Shown here: positions 42,563-49,745 of the stretch, one piece after another
Numbering within the stretch: position 1 is the first letter of the stretch
How the letters are laid out: every line of letters starts with the position of its first letter
From: Pseudomonadota bacterium
GTDB lineage: Bacteria > Pseudomonadota > Alphaproteobacteria > Rhizobiales > Devosiaceae
Direction of reading: 5' to 3'
NCBI GenBank assembly: GCA_023393475.1
Contig: JAEWLC010000058.1
Coordinates: 1 to 49,745 of the forward strand
Length of the DNA: 49,745 nucleotides
Program-made: the position numbers and the translations under genes
The notes under the pieces: generated by a model
Seen by the model: only the letters and a program-made list of their open reading frames with translations
The model's database searches: none
What the model was told of the DNA's origin: nothing

Positions 42563-43140
42563 CTATCACTGCTCAGACCGTAACTCGGCTCGTCGGTACG
42601 GGCGCCCTCGCGCTGGCGCTGTCGGCCTGCTCGATGGGCAACATGTTCGCGCCTGCCTCGGCTGGCCCCTCGCCCATGGCGACGGCCAATCCTACCGTGG
42701 CCGAACTGCAGACGGGCACCAACAACGCCCTGCCGGCCATCGCCACCGAGTGTCCGCCGATCAAGGTGAAGCCCGGCAGCGAGGCCCTGTTCTACTACGG
42801 CAAGGGTGGCAGGGTCGGTAGCCCCAAGGACCTGAACTACCAGGCGATCATCGACAAGCAGTCGCGCAACTGCGTGGTTTCGAACGGCCTGATCACCGTC
42901 AAGATGGGCATGGTCGGCCGCCTGCTGCTCGGCCCGGCCGGCAACCAGACCAACGTCAACATCCCGGTTCGCTTCACCGTCGAGCGCGATGGCGTGGCCC
43001 TGTTCTCCGAGAAGTACGAGATCCCCGTCACCATCACGCCGCCGAACCAGTCGGAAGAGTTCGTGAAGGTGGTCGAGAATGTCGCCGTGCCCTACACCGG
43101 CGGCGAACAGATCGTCTTCTACGTCGGCTTCGACAGCTAG
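42559..43140 (+). CDS. Predicted lipoprotein of unknown function
   Basis: A 193-residue protein with a lipoprotein signal (LVGTGALALALSAC, lipobox LSAC at about residues 21-24) and a beta-rich mature part: IATECPPIKVKPGSEALFYY, VVSNGLITVKMGMVGRLLLG and a C-terminal YEIPVTITPP region. The family cannot be named with certainty. The start ATG overlaps the peroxiredoxin stop by 4 bases. A terminator follows at 43172. Confidence 0.85.
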   Translation: MTITAQTVTRLVGTGALALALSACSMGNMFAPASAGPSPMATANPTVAELQTGTNNALPAIATECPPIKVKPGSEALFYYGKGGRVGSPKDLNYQAIIDKQSRNCVVSNGLITVKMGMVGRLLLGPAGNQTNVNIPVRFTVERDGVALFSEKYEIPVTITPPNQSEEFVKVVENVAVPYTGGEQIVFYVGFDS

Positions 43141-43171
43141 TCTGTTGAGCCGCATCGAGGTGCATTGACTC

Positions 43172-43198
43172 AGCCGGGGAAACCCGGCTTTGTTATTT
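43172..43198 (+). terminator. Rho-independent terminator after the lipoprotein gene
   Basis: AGCCGGG-GAAA-CCCGGCT with TTGTTATTT after it: a 7-bp stem, GAAA tetraloop and a T-rich tail. It ends the peroxiredoxin-lipoprotein unit just before the glycine riboswitch. Confidence 0.82.
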
Positions 43199-43200
43199 CG

Positions 43201-43372
43201 ACTGCGGGAGAGACCAACCTCCTGTTGGCGCCGAAGGAGCAACCGCCCCGGAAACTCTCAGGCAAAAGGACCGCAGTCGGTTTGAACTCTGGAAAGCAGG
43301 CGATCTCGCCTCACCGAAGGAGCAACCTGCCCATAGGCGGCAGGGAAATCTCTCAGGTTAGCGGACAGAGGG
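43201..43372 (+). ncRNA. Tandem glycine riboswitch upstream of gcvT
   Basis: Two glycine aptamers lie in tandem. Aptamer I (43201-43278) is closed by ACTGCGG/CCGCAGT and contains GGAGAGACC, CCGAAGGAGCAA and AACTCTCAGGCAAAAGGACCG. Aptamer II (about 43287-43372) is closed by CTCTG/CAGAG and repeats the layout with CCGAAGGAGCAACCTGCC and AATCTCTCAGGTTAGCGGAC. The conserved glycine-riboswitch strings make this secure. It precedes gcvT by about 65 bases. The known role is to turn on glycine cleavage when glycine is abundant; the expression platform is less clear (a weak GGGGGC/GCTCCT pairing at about 43370-43412). Confidence 0.95.
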
Positions 43373-43436
43373 GGCGCGGAACGCATCGGGGCGGTGGCTC
43401 CTTTGTGTTGTCGTGCACTCAACCCCCGGTGTCCCC

Positions 43437-44606
43437 ATGGCTGACCAAGCCGCAGAAGATCTCAAGACCGTAGTCCTCAACGACAAGCACGTCGCGCTCG
43501 GCGGGCGCATGGTGCCGTTCTCCGGCTACTCGCTTCCCGTGCAATACCCCGCCGGCATCATCGCCGAACACAAGTGGACCCGCGAGCACGCCGGTCTGTT
43601 CGACGTCTCCCACATGGGCCCGAGCTTCCTCGTGCTCCACCAGAAGTCGGGCGACGGCGAAGCCGACCATGCCGCCGTGGCCGATGTGATCGAGCCGCTG
43701 GTCTGCGGCGATATCCGCGGCCTGAAGCCCGGACAGGTGCGCTACACGCTGCTGCTCAACGAGGAGGGCGGCACCTACGACGACCTGATGATCGCCCGCC
43801 CGGCGGCCGAGGGCTGGGGCGGCGCGCTCTACGTCGTCGTCAACGCCGGTACCAAGGAAGCGGACTTCCAGCGCATCGCCGCCGCGGCCGCGGGCAAGGC
43901 GACGCTCAACCGCTCCGACCACTGCGCCCTCCTGGCGCTGCAGGGACCGGAGGCTGTTGCCGTCATCGATGCGATCATTCCTGCGGCGGCCGAACTCGGC
44001 TTCATGCACTACGCCTCGTTCGACTGGCGCGACACCAAACTGGTGATCGCGCGCTCCGGATATACCGGCGAGGACGGCTTCGAGATCCTCGTCGATCCCT
44101 CCCATGCCGCCGCCCTCTGGGACACGTTGCTCGCCGATGCCCGGGTCAAGCCGATAGGGCTCGGCGCCCGTGACAGCCTGAGGCTCGAGGCGGGGCTGCC
44201 GCTCTATGGCCACGACCTCGACGAAACCATCTCGCCGGTCGAGGCGGGTCTCAACTTCGCCATCTCGAAGCGCCGCCGCGAGGCCGCCGATTTCCCCGGC
44301 GCCCAGCGCATCCTCACCGAATTGGGCGGGGTGCTGGACCGTGTCCGGGTCGGCCTCTTCGTCGAGGGCGCCCCGGCCCGCGAAGGCGCGCCGATTCTCG
44401 ATCAGTACGGCGCCGAGATCGGCGTCGTGACCTCCGGTGGCTTCGCTCCGACGCTGAGCCGCGCCATCGCCATGGGCTTCGTCCCGCCCAACCACGCCGC
44501 GCCGGGCACGAAGCTGCAGGTGCTCGTTCGCGGCAAGCCTCAGCCTGCCGAAGCTACCGCCACCCCATTCGTTCCCCATCGCTACGTCCGGAAAGCCAGC
44601 AAATGA
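43437..44606 (+). CDS. gcvT: Glycine cleavage system aminomethyltransferase GcvT
   Basis: The T-protein, which transfers the methylene group to tetrahydrofolate and releases ammonia. The 389-residue product shows GGRMVPFSGYSLPVQY, HAGLFDVSHMG, RSGYTGEDGFEI and GLGARDSLRLEAGLPLYGHD. The start is ATG 43437; no Shine-Dalgarno is visible (CCGGTGTCCCC), so initiation may depend on leader structure. GTG 43413 is an alternative. It is the first gene of the gcv operon behind a glycine riboswitch. Confidence 0.96.
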   Translation: MADQAAEDLKTVVLNDKHVALGGRMVPFSGYSLPVQYPAGIIAEHKWTREHAGLFDVSHMGPSFLVLHQKSGDGEADHAAVADVIEPLVCGDIRGLKPGQVRYTLLLNEEGGTYDDLMIARPAAEGWGGALYVVVNAGTKEADFQRIAAAAAGKATLNRSDHCALLALQGPEAVAVIDAIIPAAAELGFMHYASFDWRDTKLVIARSGYTGEDGFEILVDPSHAAALWDTLLADARVKPIGLGARDSLRLEAGLPLYGHDLDETISPVEAGLNFAISKRRREAADFPGAQRILTELGGVLDRVRVGLFVEGAPAREGAPILDQYGAEIGVVTSGGFAPTLSRAIAMGFVPPNHAAPGTKLQVLVRGKPQPAEATATPFVPHRYVRKASK

Positions 44607-44956
44607 CCAAGTTCAGCAAGGACCACGAGTACATCACCGAAGACGGCACGGTGGGCATCACGCCCTACGCGCAGGAGCAACTGGGCGACATCGTCTATGT
44701 CGAGCTGCCCAAGGTCGGCCAGAAGCTGAAGGCGGGCGACGAGGCGGCAGTGGTCGAATCGGTCAAGGCGGCCTCCGAGATCTACTCGCCGGTGTCGGGC
44801 ACCGTCACCGCGGTGAACGAGGCGCTGTCCGGTGACCCGGGCCTCATCAACTCCTCCCCCGAGGGTGACGGCTGGATCTTCAAGCTGGCTCTCGACGACG
44901 CGAGCGAACTCGACGGCCTGATGGACGCCGACGCCTACGTCAAGCTGACCGCCTGA
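44603..44956 (+). CDS. gcvH: Glycine cleavage system H protein
   Basis: A lipoyl carrier of 117 residues, with the lipoylated Lys in VESVKAASEIYSPVSG at about residue 55. It shuttles the aminomethyl group between the P and T proteins. Its ATG overlaps the gcvT stop (ATGA). The length is typical of GcvH. Confidence 0.97.
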   Translation: MTKFSKDHEYITEDGTVGITPYAQEQLGDIVYVELPKVGQKLKAGDEAAVVESVKAASEIYSPVSGTVTAVNEALSGDPGLINSSPEGDGWIFKLALDDASELDGLMDADAYVKLTA

Positions 44957-44964
44957 GGATATCG

Positions 44965-46317
44965 ATGCGCTATCTTCCTCATTCCGAGCACGAGCGGGCG
45001 GATATGCTCGCCATCATCGGCGCCCGCACGGCCGAGGACCTGTTCTCGCGCGTTCCCGGCCACGCCCTGCTGCGCGAGCCGGTGAACCTGCCCAGGCACT
45101 CGCCGGAGTTTCTCGTCGAAGCCCACATGAAGGGGCTCGCGGCACAGAACCATACCGCCGGAGACGGCCCGTTCTTTATCGGCGCAGGGGCCTACCGCCA
45201 CCATGTGCCGGCCAGCGTCGATCACCTGATCCAGCGCTCGGAATGGCTGACGGCCTACACCCCGTACCAGCCGGAGGTCTCGCAGGGGACGCTCCAGATG
45301 CTGTTCGAGTTCCAGACCCAGGTGGCGCACCTGACCGGCATGGAGGTCGCCAACGCCTCGATGTATGACGGCTCGACCGCCACCGCCGAGGCGGTGCTGA
45401 TGGCCCGCCGCCTGACCCGCCGCAACCGCATCGTGCTGTCGGGTGGCCTCCACCCCCACTATCGCGATGTCGTGCGCACCTATCTCGGCGATGGCCCCGA
45501 CCTCGTCTGCTTGCCCGCTTCGCCGGAAGGGCAGGGCGACATTCTCAACCAGATCGACAGCGACACCGCTGCGATCGTGGTGCAGACGCCGGATTTCTAC
45601 GGCCACCTCCGCAACCTCAGGGCCGCTGCCGACGCGGCGCACGCCGCTGGTGCGCTGCTGATCGTCGTGGTGACCGAGGTCGTCTCGCTCGGCCTCATCG
45701 AGGCCCCCGGCGCGCTCGGCGCCGATATCGTCGTCTGCGAAGGCCAGTCGATCGGCAACGCGCTGAATTTTGGTGGCCCCTATGTCGGGCTGATGGCGAC
45801 CAAGAAGGAGTTCATCCGGCAGATGCCGGGGCGGCTTTGCGGCGAGACCGTCGATGCCGATGGCAACCGCGGTTTCGTGCTGACGCTCTCGACCCGCGAG
45901 CAGCACATCCGCCGCGAGAAGGCGACCAGCAACATCTGCACCAATTCGGGGCTCTGCGCGCTGGCCTTCTCGATCCACATGTCGCTGCTGGGCGAGGCCG
46001 GGCTCAAAAAGCTGGCGCGGCTCAACCACCATAATGCGATCCTCCTCGCGGGGATGCTGGGCACGGTGCCGGGTGTCGAGCTGCTCAACAAAAGCTTCTT
46101 CAACGAGATGACCATCCGCCTGCCGGTTCCGGCGGCACCGGTGGTCGAAGTGCTGGCGCAGGCCGGCGTGCTGGCCGGTGTGCCGGTCAGCCGGCTTGAG
46201 CCGGGCAACCCTGCGGTAGAGAACCTGATCGTCCTCGCCGCCACCGAGCTCACCACCCACACCGATATCGAGATGCTCGCCGAGTGCCTCGACGCCGCAC
46301 TGAACGGAGAAGGCTGA
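44965..46317 (+). CDS. gcvPA: Glycine dehydrogenase (decarboxylating) subunit 1
   Basis: The N-terminal half of the split P-protein. The 450-residue product starts MRYLPHSEHERADMLAIIGA and shows YTPYQPEVSQGTLQMLFEFQ and ANASMYDGSTATAEAVLMA, plus REQHIRREKATSNICTNSGL. It works with GcvPB in the PLP-dependent decarboxylation of glycine. It starts 8 bases after gcvH. Two-gene P proteins are usual in this lineage but not universal in proteobacteria. Confidence 0.96.
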   Translation: MRYLPHSEHERADMLAIIGARTAEDLFSRVPGHALLREPVNLPRHSPEFLVEAHMKGLAAQNHTAGDGPFFIGAGAYRHHVPASVDHLIQRSEWLTAYTPYQPEVSQGTLQMLFEFQTQVAHLTGMEVANASMYDGSTATAEAVLMARRLTRRNRIVLSGGLHPHYRDVVRTYLGDGPDLVCLPASPEGQGDILNQIDSDTAAIVVQTPDFYGHLRNLRAAADAAHAAGALLIVVVTEVVSLGLIEAPGALGADIVVCEGQSIGNALNFGGPYVGLMATKKEFIRQMPGRLCGETVDADGNRGFVLTLSTREQHIRREKATSNICTNSGLCALAFSIHMSLLGEAGLKKLARLNHHNAILLAGMLGTVPGVELLNKSFFNEMTIRLPVPAAPVVEVLAQAGVLAGVPVSRLEPGNPAVENLIVLAATELTTHTDIEMLAECLDAALNGEG

Positions 46318-47852
46318 TGGCCATGAACAACCAGGGCCGCTCGACCGGCATCGGCACCTCCGACTTCGCTTCGGTCTCCGGCTCCTCGCTGCTGCCCAAT
46401 GAACCGCTGCTCTTCGAGATCGGCGATCGCGAGCATTCCGGCGTCGACCTGCCCGACGTCGAGATCGACGGCAGCTTCCTCGGCGGCTTCGAGCGCAAGA
46501 GCGAGATCGACCTCGCCGGCCTCACCGAGCCAGAGACGCTGCGCCACTATGTGCGGCTCTCGCGCCTCAACTACTCGATCGACAGCGGCATGTATCCGCT
46601 CGGCTCGTGCACGATGAAGCACAACCCGCGCCTCAACGAGAAGATGGCGCGGCTGCCCGGCTTCGCCGACATTCACCCGCTGCAGCCGGTCTCGACCGTG
46701 AAGGGCGCACTCGAGCTGATGAACCAGCTCGGCCACTGGCTGATGACGCTGACCAACACCGCTGCGGTGTGCCTCACGCCCAAGGCCGGCGCCCATGGCG
46801 AGATGGCCGGCATGATGGCCATCCGCGCCGCGCAGGAGGCGCGAGGGCAGGCGCACCGCAAGGTCGTGCTGGTGCCCGAGAGCGCGCATGGCACGAACCC
46901 GGCAACGGCGGCGTTCCTCGGCTATTCGGTGAAGGCCGTTCCGGCACGGGACGATGGCACGGTCGACGTCGAGGCGGTGAAGGCGGCGCTGTCGCCCGAT
47001 GTCGCGGCGATCATGCTGACCAACCCCAACACCTGCGGCCTGTTCGAGCCGGAGGTGATCGAAATCGCTGCGGCGGTGCACGAGGCGGGCGCGTTCTTCT
47101 ACTGCGATGGCGCCAACTTCAACGCCATCATGGGCGTGGTCCGGCCGGGCGATCTCGGCATCGACGCCATGCACATCAACCTGCACAAGACCTTCTCGAC
47201 GCCCCATGGCGGTGGCGGGCCGGGTGCGGGGCCGGTGGTGCTGTCCGAAGCGCTGGCGCCGTTTGCTCCGGTGCCGTTCGTCCGCAAGGGCGAGCTCGTC
47301 GAGCACGCTGAGGGACAGCACCTCGGCCGCATCACCGCCTTCAACGGCCAGATGGGCATGTATGTGCGGGCGCTGACCTACATGCTGAGCCATGGCGGCG
47401 ACGGGCTGGCGCAGGCCGCCAAGGACGCCGTGCTCAACGCCAACTACATCAGGGCGCGGCTGGAGCGGGCCTTCTCGGTGCCGTTCCCGGGCCAGCCCGT
47501 GATGCACGAGGCGCTGTTCGACGACAGCTTCCTCGAGGGCACCGGCGTGTCGACGCTCGATTTCGCCAAGGCGCTGATCGACGAGGGCTTCCATCCCATG
47601 ACCATGTACTTCCCGCTGGTGGTGCATGGCGCGATGCTGGTGGAGCCGACGGAGAGCGAGAGCAAGCAGACGCTCGACCGCTTCTGCGACGTGATGCTGG
47701 AATTGGCCGCCGATGCGAAGGCCGGCAACAGTGCCCGATTCACCGCGGCGCCAACCCGCGCGCCGCGCCGCCGCCTCGACGAAACGCGCGCCGCGCGCTC
47801 GCCGGTGCTGAAGTGGGAGCGGGCTGAGGAGCTGCCGCAGGCTGCCGAATAG
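46317..47852 (+). CDS. gcvPB: Glycine dehydrogenase (decarboxylating) subunit 2
   Basis: The PLP-binding half of the split P-protein. The 511-residue product has YPLGSCTMKHNPRLNEKMAR, PKAGAHGEMAGM, the PLP Lys in HINLHKTFSTPHGGGGPG, and MYFPLVVHGAMLVEPTESE. The ATG overlaps the gcvPA stop (TGATG); ATG 46323 is also possible. It is slightly longer than many homologues because of the Arg-rich C-terminal tail after about residue 475. Confidence 0.96.
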   Translation: MAMNNQGRSTGIGTSDFASVSGSSLLPNEPLLFEIGDREHSGVDLPDVEIDGSFLGGFERKSEIDLAGLTEPETLRHYVRLSRLNYSIDSGMYPLGSCTMKHNPRLNEKMARLPGFADIHPLQPVSTVKGALELMNQLGHWLMTLTNTAAVCLTPKAGAHGEMAGMMAIRAAQEARGQAHRKVVLVPESAHGTNPATAAFLGYSVKAVPARDDGTVDVEAVKAALSPDVAAIMLTNPNTCGLFEPEVIEIAAAVHEAGAFFYCDGANFNAIMGVVRPGDLGIDAMHINLHKTFSTPHGGGGPGAGPVVLSEALAPFAPVPFVRKGELVEHAEGQHLGRITAFNGQMGMYVRALTYMLSHGGDGLAQAAKDAVLNANYIRARLERAFSVPFPGQPVMHEALFDDSFLEGTGVSTLDFAKALIDEGFHPMTMYFPLVVHGAMLVEPTESESKQTLDRFCDVMLELAADAKAGNSARFTAAPTRAPRRRLDETRAARSPVLKWERAEELPQAAE

Positions 47853-47854
47853 GC

Positions 47855-47874
47855 GAAGCGGCGGCGGCCGCTTC
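47855..47874. terminator. Possible bidirectional terminator hairpin between gcvPB and the hydrolase
   Basis: GAAGCGG-CGGCGG-CCGCTTC is a 7-bp stem in the 25-base gap between convergent genes. There is no T tract on either strand, so termination is only possible. Confidence 0.35.
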
Positions 47875-47877
47875 CGG

Positions 47878-48738
47878 TCAGGCCGACTTGCGCAGCACCA
47901 CAGGCTCGTCGGCACGCCTGTCGGCGACGTCGGCGGTGAACTCGGCGAGCAGTCGGTTGAAGATTTCGGGCTGGTCCCAGAACGGGGCGTGCCCGGCATT
48001 GGAGATCACGTGGCTGGCCTTGCGCCACAGCGTGTTGTAGTCGAGCGCCGCGATGTAGCTGAGCCGCGTCACGGTCTCGTCCTGGCCGTTGACCATCGCG
48101 ACGGGAACCGGGGCGTGCTCGACGGCGCGCTTCTGGTCGACGCCCTCGCCCCGCATCAGGCTGCGCGAAACGGCAGGGCGGACACGGCCGTCGGCGCGGC
48201 GGATCGCTTCGAGGAAGGCACCGTCGCCCTGGCCGTGGAAGCACAGCTCGTAGAAGCGAAGCGCCTCGCGTTCGCTGAACTGTTCCTTGGTGGCGAGCAG
48301 CAGGTCGAGGTTGGTCCGGAAGCCGCGCAGCATGCCGAGTGGACCCGGCGGAATTGGCGGCGCGCCGGAAACCATGAGGCCGGCTACGACAGAATTGGTG
48401 GCCATCAGCTCGATGCCGACATGTCCGCCGAGCGACCAGCCGAAGACGACGGCCCGTTCGACGTCGCGCGCGGCCAGCACTTCCCCGACCGTGCGGGCGA
48501 GGGCGGGTATCGTGTAGTCTTCCGCCGGATGGAGAGCATTCGCCGACTCGCCATGCCCGGGCAGATCGAGCGCCAGCATGCGATGGGTGCGCGACAACGG
48601 ACTCGAGAACTGCTTGGCAAAGACCGCGCGTGACGCACCGGAGCCATGAATCAACACGATCGGCATGCCGCGCCCGTCACTCTCGCTCAGGCGGATGGCG
48701 TTGTTGTGGGTCCTTACGGTGATGTCGTATGTCGGCAT
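47878..48738 (-). CDS. Alpha/beta hydrolase
   Basis: A 286-residue cytoplasmic enzyme of the alpha/beta-hydrolase fold: the oxyanion region VLIHGSGASR, the nucleophile motif GWSLGGH (Ser), the acid in MVNGQDETVT and the catalytic His in NAGHAPFWDQP. It may be an esterase, lactonase or haloperoxidase-like enzyme; the substrate cannot be told. The start is ATG 48738. It is convergent with gcvPB and divergent from the methyltransferase-like gene. Confidence 0.9.
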   Translation of the reverse strand: MPTYDITVRTHNNAIRLSESDGRGMPIVLIHGSGASRAVFAKQFSSPLSRTHRMLALDLPGHGESANALHPAEDYTIPALARTVGEVLAARDVERAVVFGWSLGGHVGIELMATNSVVAGLMVSGAPPIPPGPLGMLRGFRTNLDLLLATKEQFSEREALRFYELCFHGQGDGAFLEAIRRADGRVRPAVSRSLMRGEGVDQKRAVEHAPVPVAMVNGQDETVTRLSYIAALDYNTLWRKASHVISNAGHAPFWDQPEIFNRLLAEFTADVADRRADEPVVLRKSA

Positions 48739-48927
48739 GGCGGTAGTCCTTCGCCGCCTTCATACGCCGGCACTCCCTACGACCGCGTCAAACGGCGCGG
48801 TGAACGCCCCGCTACTCCGCGCCTTGGCATTTTAGGTAATGTCTCGCATGTATGGGTACAGGCCGCGCTTGTGCAGGACGTTTTTCGCAAATAGCGTAGG
48901 CGCTGCAATTGTTTCCGGAGATCGCTG

Positions 48928-49494
48928 TTGGAAGTCGTTCTGGACCTGGTCGTGTCTGTGCTCAGTGTACTTGTGGTTCTCCAGTACGGCCGCTCCCTTC
49001 GCACGCACTTCCGCTCTCCGAAGATGCCGACCGGAACCGTAGTGATCTCGGTGGTGGTGACTGCGACGGCGATCGTGTTCCTGGCGCTCATCTGGATCGA
49101 GACCCAGCCTGTGCTTGCCCAGCTGATCGGGATCGCCGTCCAGTGCTTCAGCCTGTGGCTGTTCTACTCGGCGATCAAGGCTTCGCGCGAGGCGAGCCTC
49201 AAGATGGCGTTCGACGTCGCAAACCCGCATGGCCTCGTGACGACCGGGCCCTACCGCTACCTGCGGCACCCGTTCTACACCTCGTACCTGGTGTTCTGGA
49301 TCGGCTGGGCCATCGCCACCTGGTCGGCATGGTCGCTCGTTCCGCTGCTGGTGATCACGGTGATCTATGTCATTGCGGCGCTTGGCGAGGAGCGGAAGTT
49401 CTCGCGCACCGACATGGCCGAAGCCTACGAGGACTATCGCCGCCAGACCGGCTTCTTCTGGCCCCGCCTGCCCGGCGTGGTGGCGAAGAGCTGA
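48928..49494 (+). CDS. Isoprenylcysteine carboxyl methyltransferase-like membrane protein
   Basis: A 188-residue protein with four to five membrane helices and the C-terminal motif of the ICMT/PEMT superfamily: GPYRYLRHPFYTSYLVFWIG, then GEERKFSRTDMAEAYEDYRR. Bacterial members methylate unknown lipids or isoprenoids. TTG 48928 has GGAG 7 bases upstream and is the best start. It is divergent from the alpha/beta hydrolase. Confidence 0.85.
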   Translation: MEVVLDLVVSVLSVLVVLQYGRSLRTHFRSPKMPTGTVVISVVVTATAIVFLALIWIETQPVLAQLIGIAVQCFSLWLFYSAIKASREASLKMAFDVANPHGLVTTGPYRYLRHPFYTSYLVFWIGWAIATWSAWSLVPLLVITVIYVIAALGEERKFSRTDMAEAYEDYRRQTGFFWPRLPGVVAKS

Positions 49495-49745
49495 ACCCCA
49501 CGACATGCTGATGCATCCGGCGGCCACTGGCCCCGGAGGATTTCAAAGAGCGAAGCGACGTGCCGGCGAGGCGTTTGCCCCGAGCGGTAGTCCGCAGAAT
49601 GAAGTGAGGCTCACGCCGCGCCGGCCGATCGGGGTTTTGGGCTTATGGCACGCGAGCCCGGGCGCATCCCGTGCCGCATCGCGAGACCGGTGGGATTTGC
49701 CGGTCGCCGACCCAAAGGGGCCCGTCGCGTACCGCTCCACCCGCC
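49495..49745. other. Unassigned stretch at the right edge
   Basis: About 250 bases with no convincing gene. The minus strand has an open frame (49543-49740, 65 codons), but it matches no family I recognise. A G/C dyad (ACCGG-TGGGATTT-GCCGGT) lies near 49687. It does not show the conserved parts of tmRNA, RNase P RNA, SRP RNA or a tRNA. It may be a leader or RNA of the gene beyond the edge. Confidence 0.4.

Noticed and set aside
43201..43372. Repeated CCGAAGGAGCAAC and CTCTCAGG strings as a possible CRISPR or tandem repeat
   Set aside because: The two copies are the conserved cores of the paired glycine aptamers, at the expected place upstream of gcvT.
45780..47999. 739-codon minus-strand frame antisense to gcvPA/gcvPB
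   Set aside because: Shadow frame; both sense genes have unmistakable motifs and the frame runs over two of them.
49543..49740. 65-codon minus-strand frame at the right edge as a gene
   Set aside because: No family, no clear ribosome site and cut close to the edge; kept only as an unexplained region.

Overview
The window is GC-rich chromosomal DNA of an alphaproteobacterium, most likely Hyphomicrobiales (Rhizobiales) and perhaps Devosiaceae. The assignment rests on gene content and order: the coxB-coxA-ctaB-coxF-ctaG-coxC-DUF983-surf1 cluster followed by thrC, an M16 peptidase and an acetyltransferase; waaA with DUF4170 and cysQ; xseA with DUF2093; DUF6101 with ubiA and rsmE; an IalB-family protein; a plant-type gshA; and a MutL carrying its own endonuclease motif. 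The exact genus is inferred. It reads as a core chromosome. No phage, transposase, CRISPR array, rRNA or tRNA gene was seen.

Layout. 0-9.4 kb holds mutL, tadA, a patatin-like phospholipase, purD, a DUF5107/TPR protein, xseA and DUF2093, with several GC-rich hairpin repeats between the genes and one inside mutL. 9.4-18.4 kb is an envelope block: a GT39-type membrane glycosyltransferase, a GT2-like transferase, and a tightly coupled minus-strand operon kdsD-kdsB-histidine phosphatase-like-kdsA-DXD glycosyltransferase, with waaA divergent from it and then DUF4170 and cysQ. It supplies KDO and attaches it to lipid A. Neither kdsC nor lpxK is in the window. 18.7-22.6 kb carries DUF6101, ubiA, rsmE and gshA. 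22.6-27.3 kb carries a DrrA/DrrB-like ABC exporter, a LysR regulator divergent from a DUF1127 gene, and an ialB-chaC pair.

27.7-37.5 kb is the aa3 cytochrome c oxidase operon with heme O synthase, assembly factors and a 56-residue coxF gene, continuing into thrC, a processing peptidase and an acetyltransferase. 37.6-43.1 kb has a membrane PAS-GGDEF-EAL protein with a degenerate GGDEF site, YqgE/AlgH, a DsbD N-terminal-like protein, a Prx5-type peroxiredoxin and a lipoprotein. 43.2-47.9 kb is the glycine cleavage operon gcvT-gcvH-gcvPA-gcvPB behind a tandem glycine riboswitch. The end has an alpha/beta hydrolase, an ICMT-like methyltransferase and about 250 bases with no convincing gene.

Most worth following up: a two-hairpin repeat family whose second stem varies with base pairing kept, including an in-frame copy in the MutL linker and two near-identical copies flanking the DUF5107 gene; and the KDO operon, where a histidine-phosphatase-fold gene lacking the usual second catalytic histidine sits between kdsB and kdsA, where a KDO-8-phosphate phosphatase would be expected.
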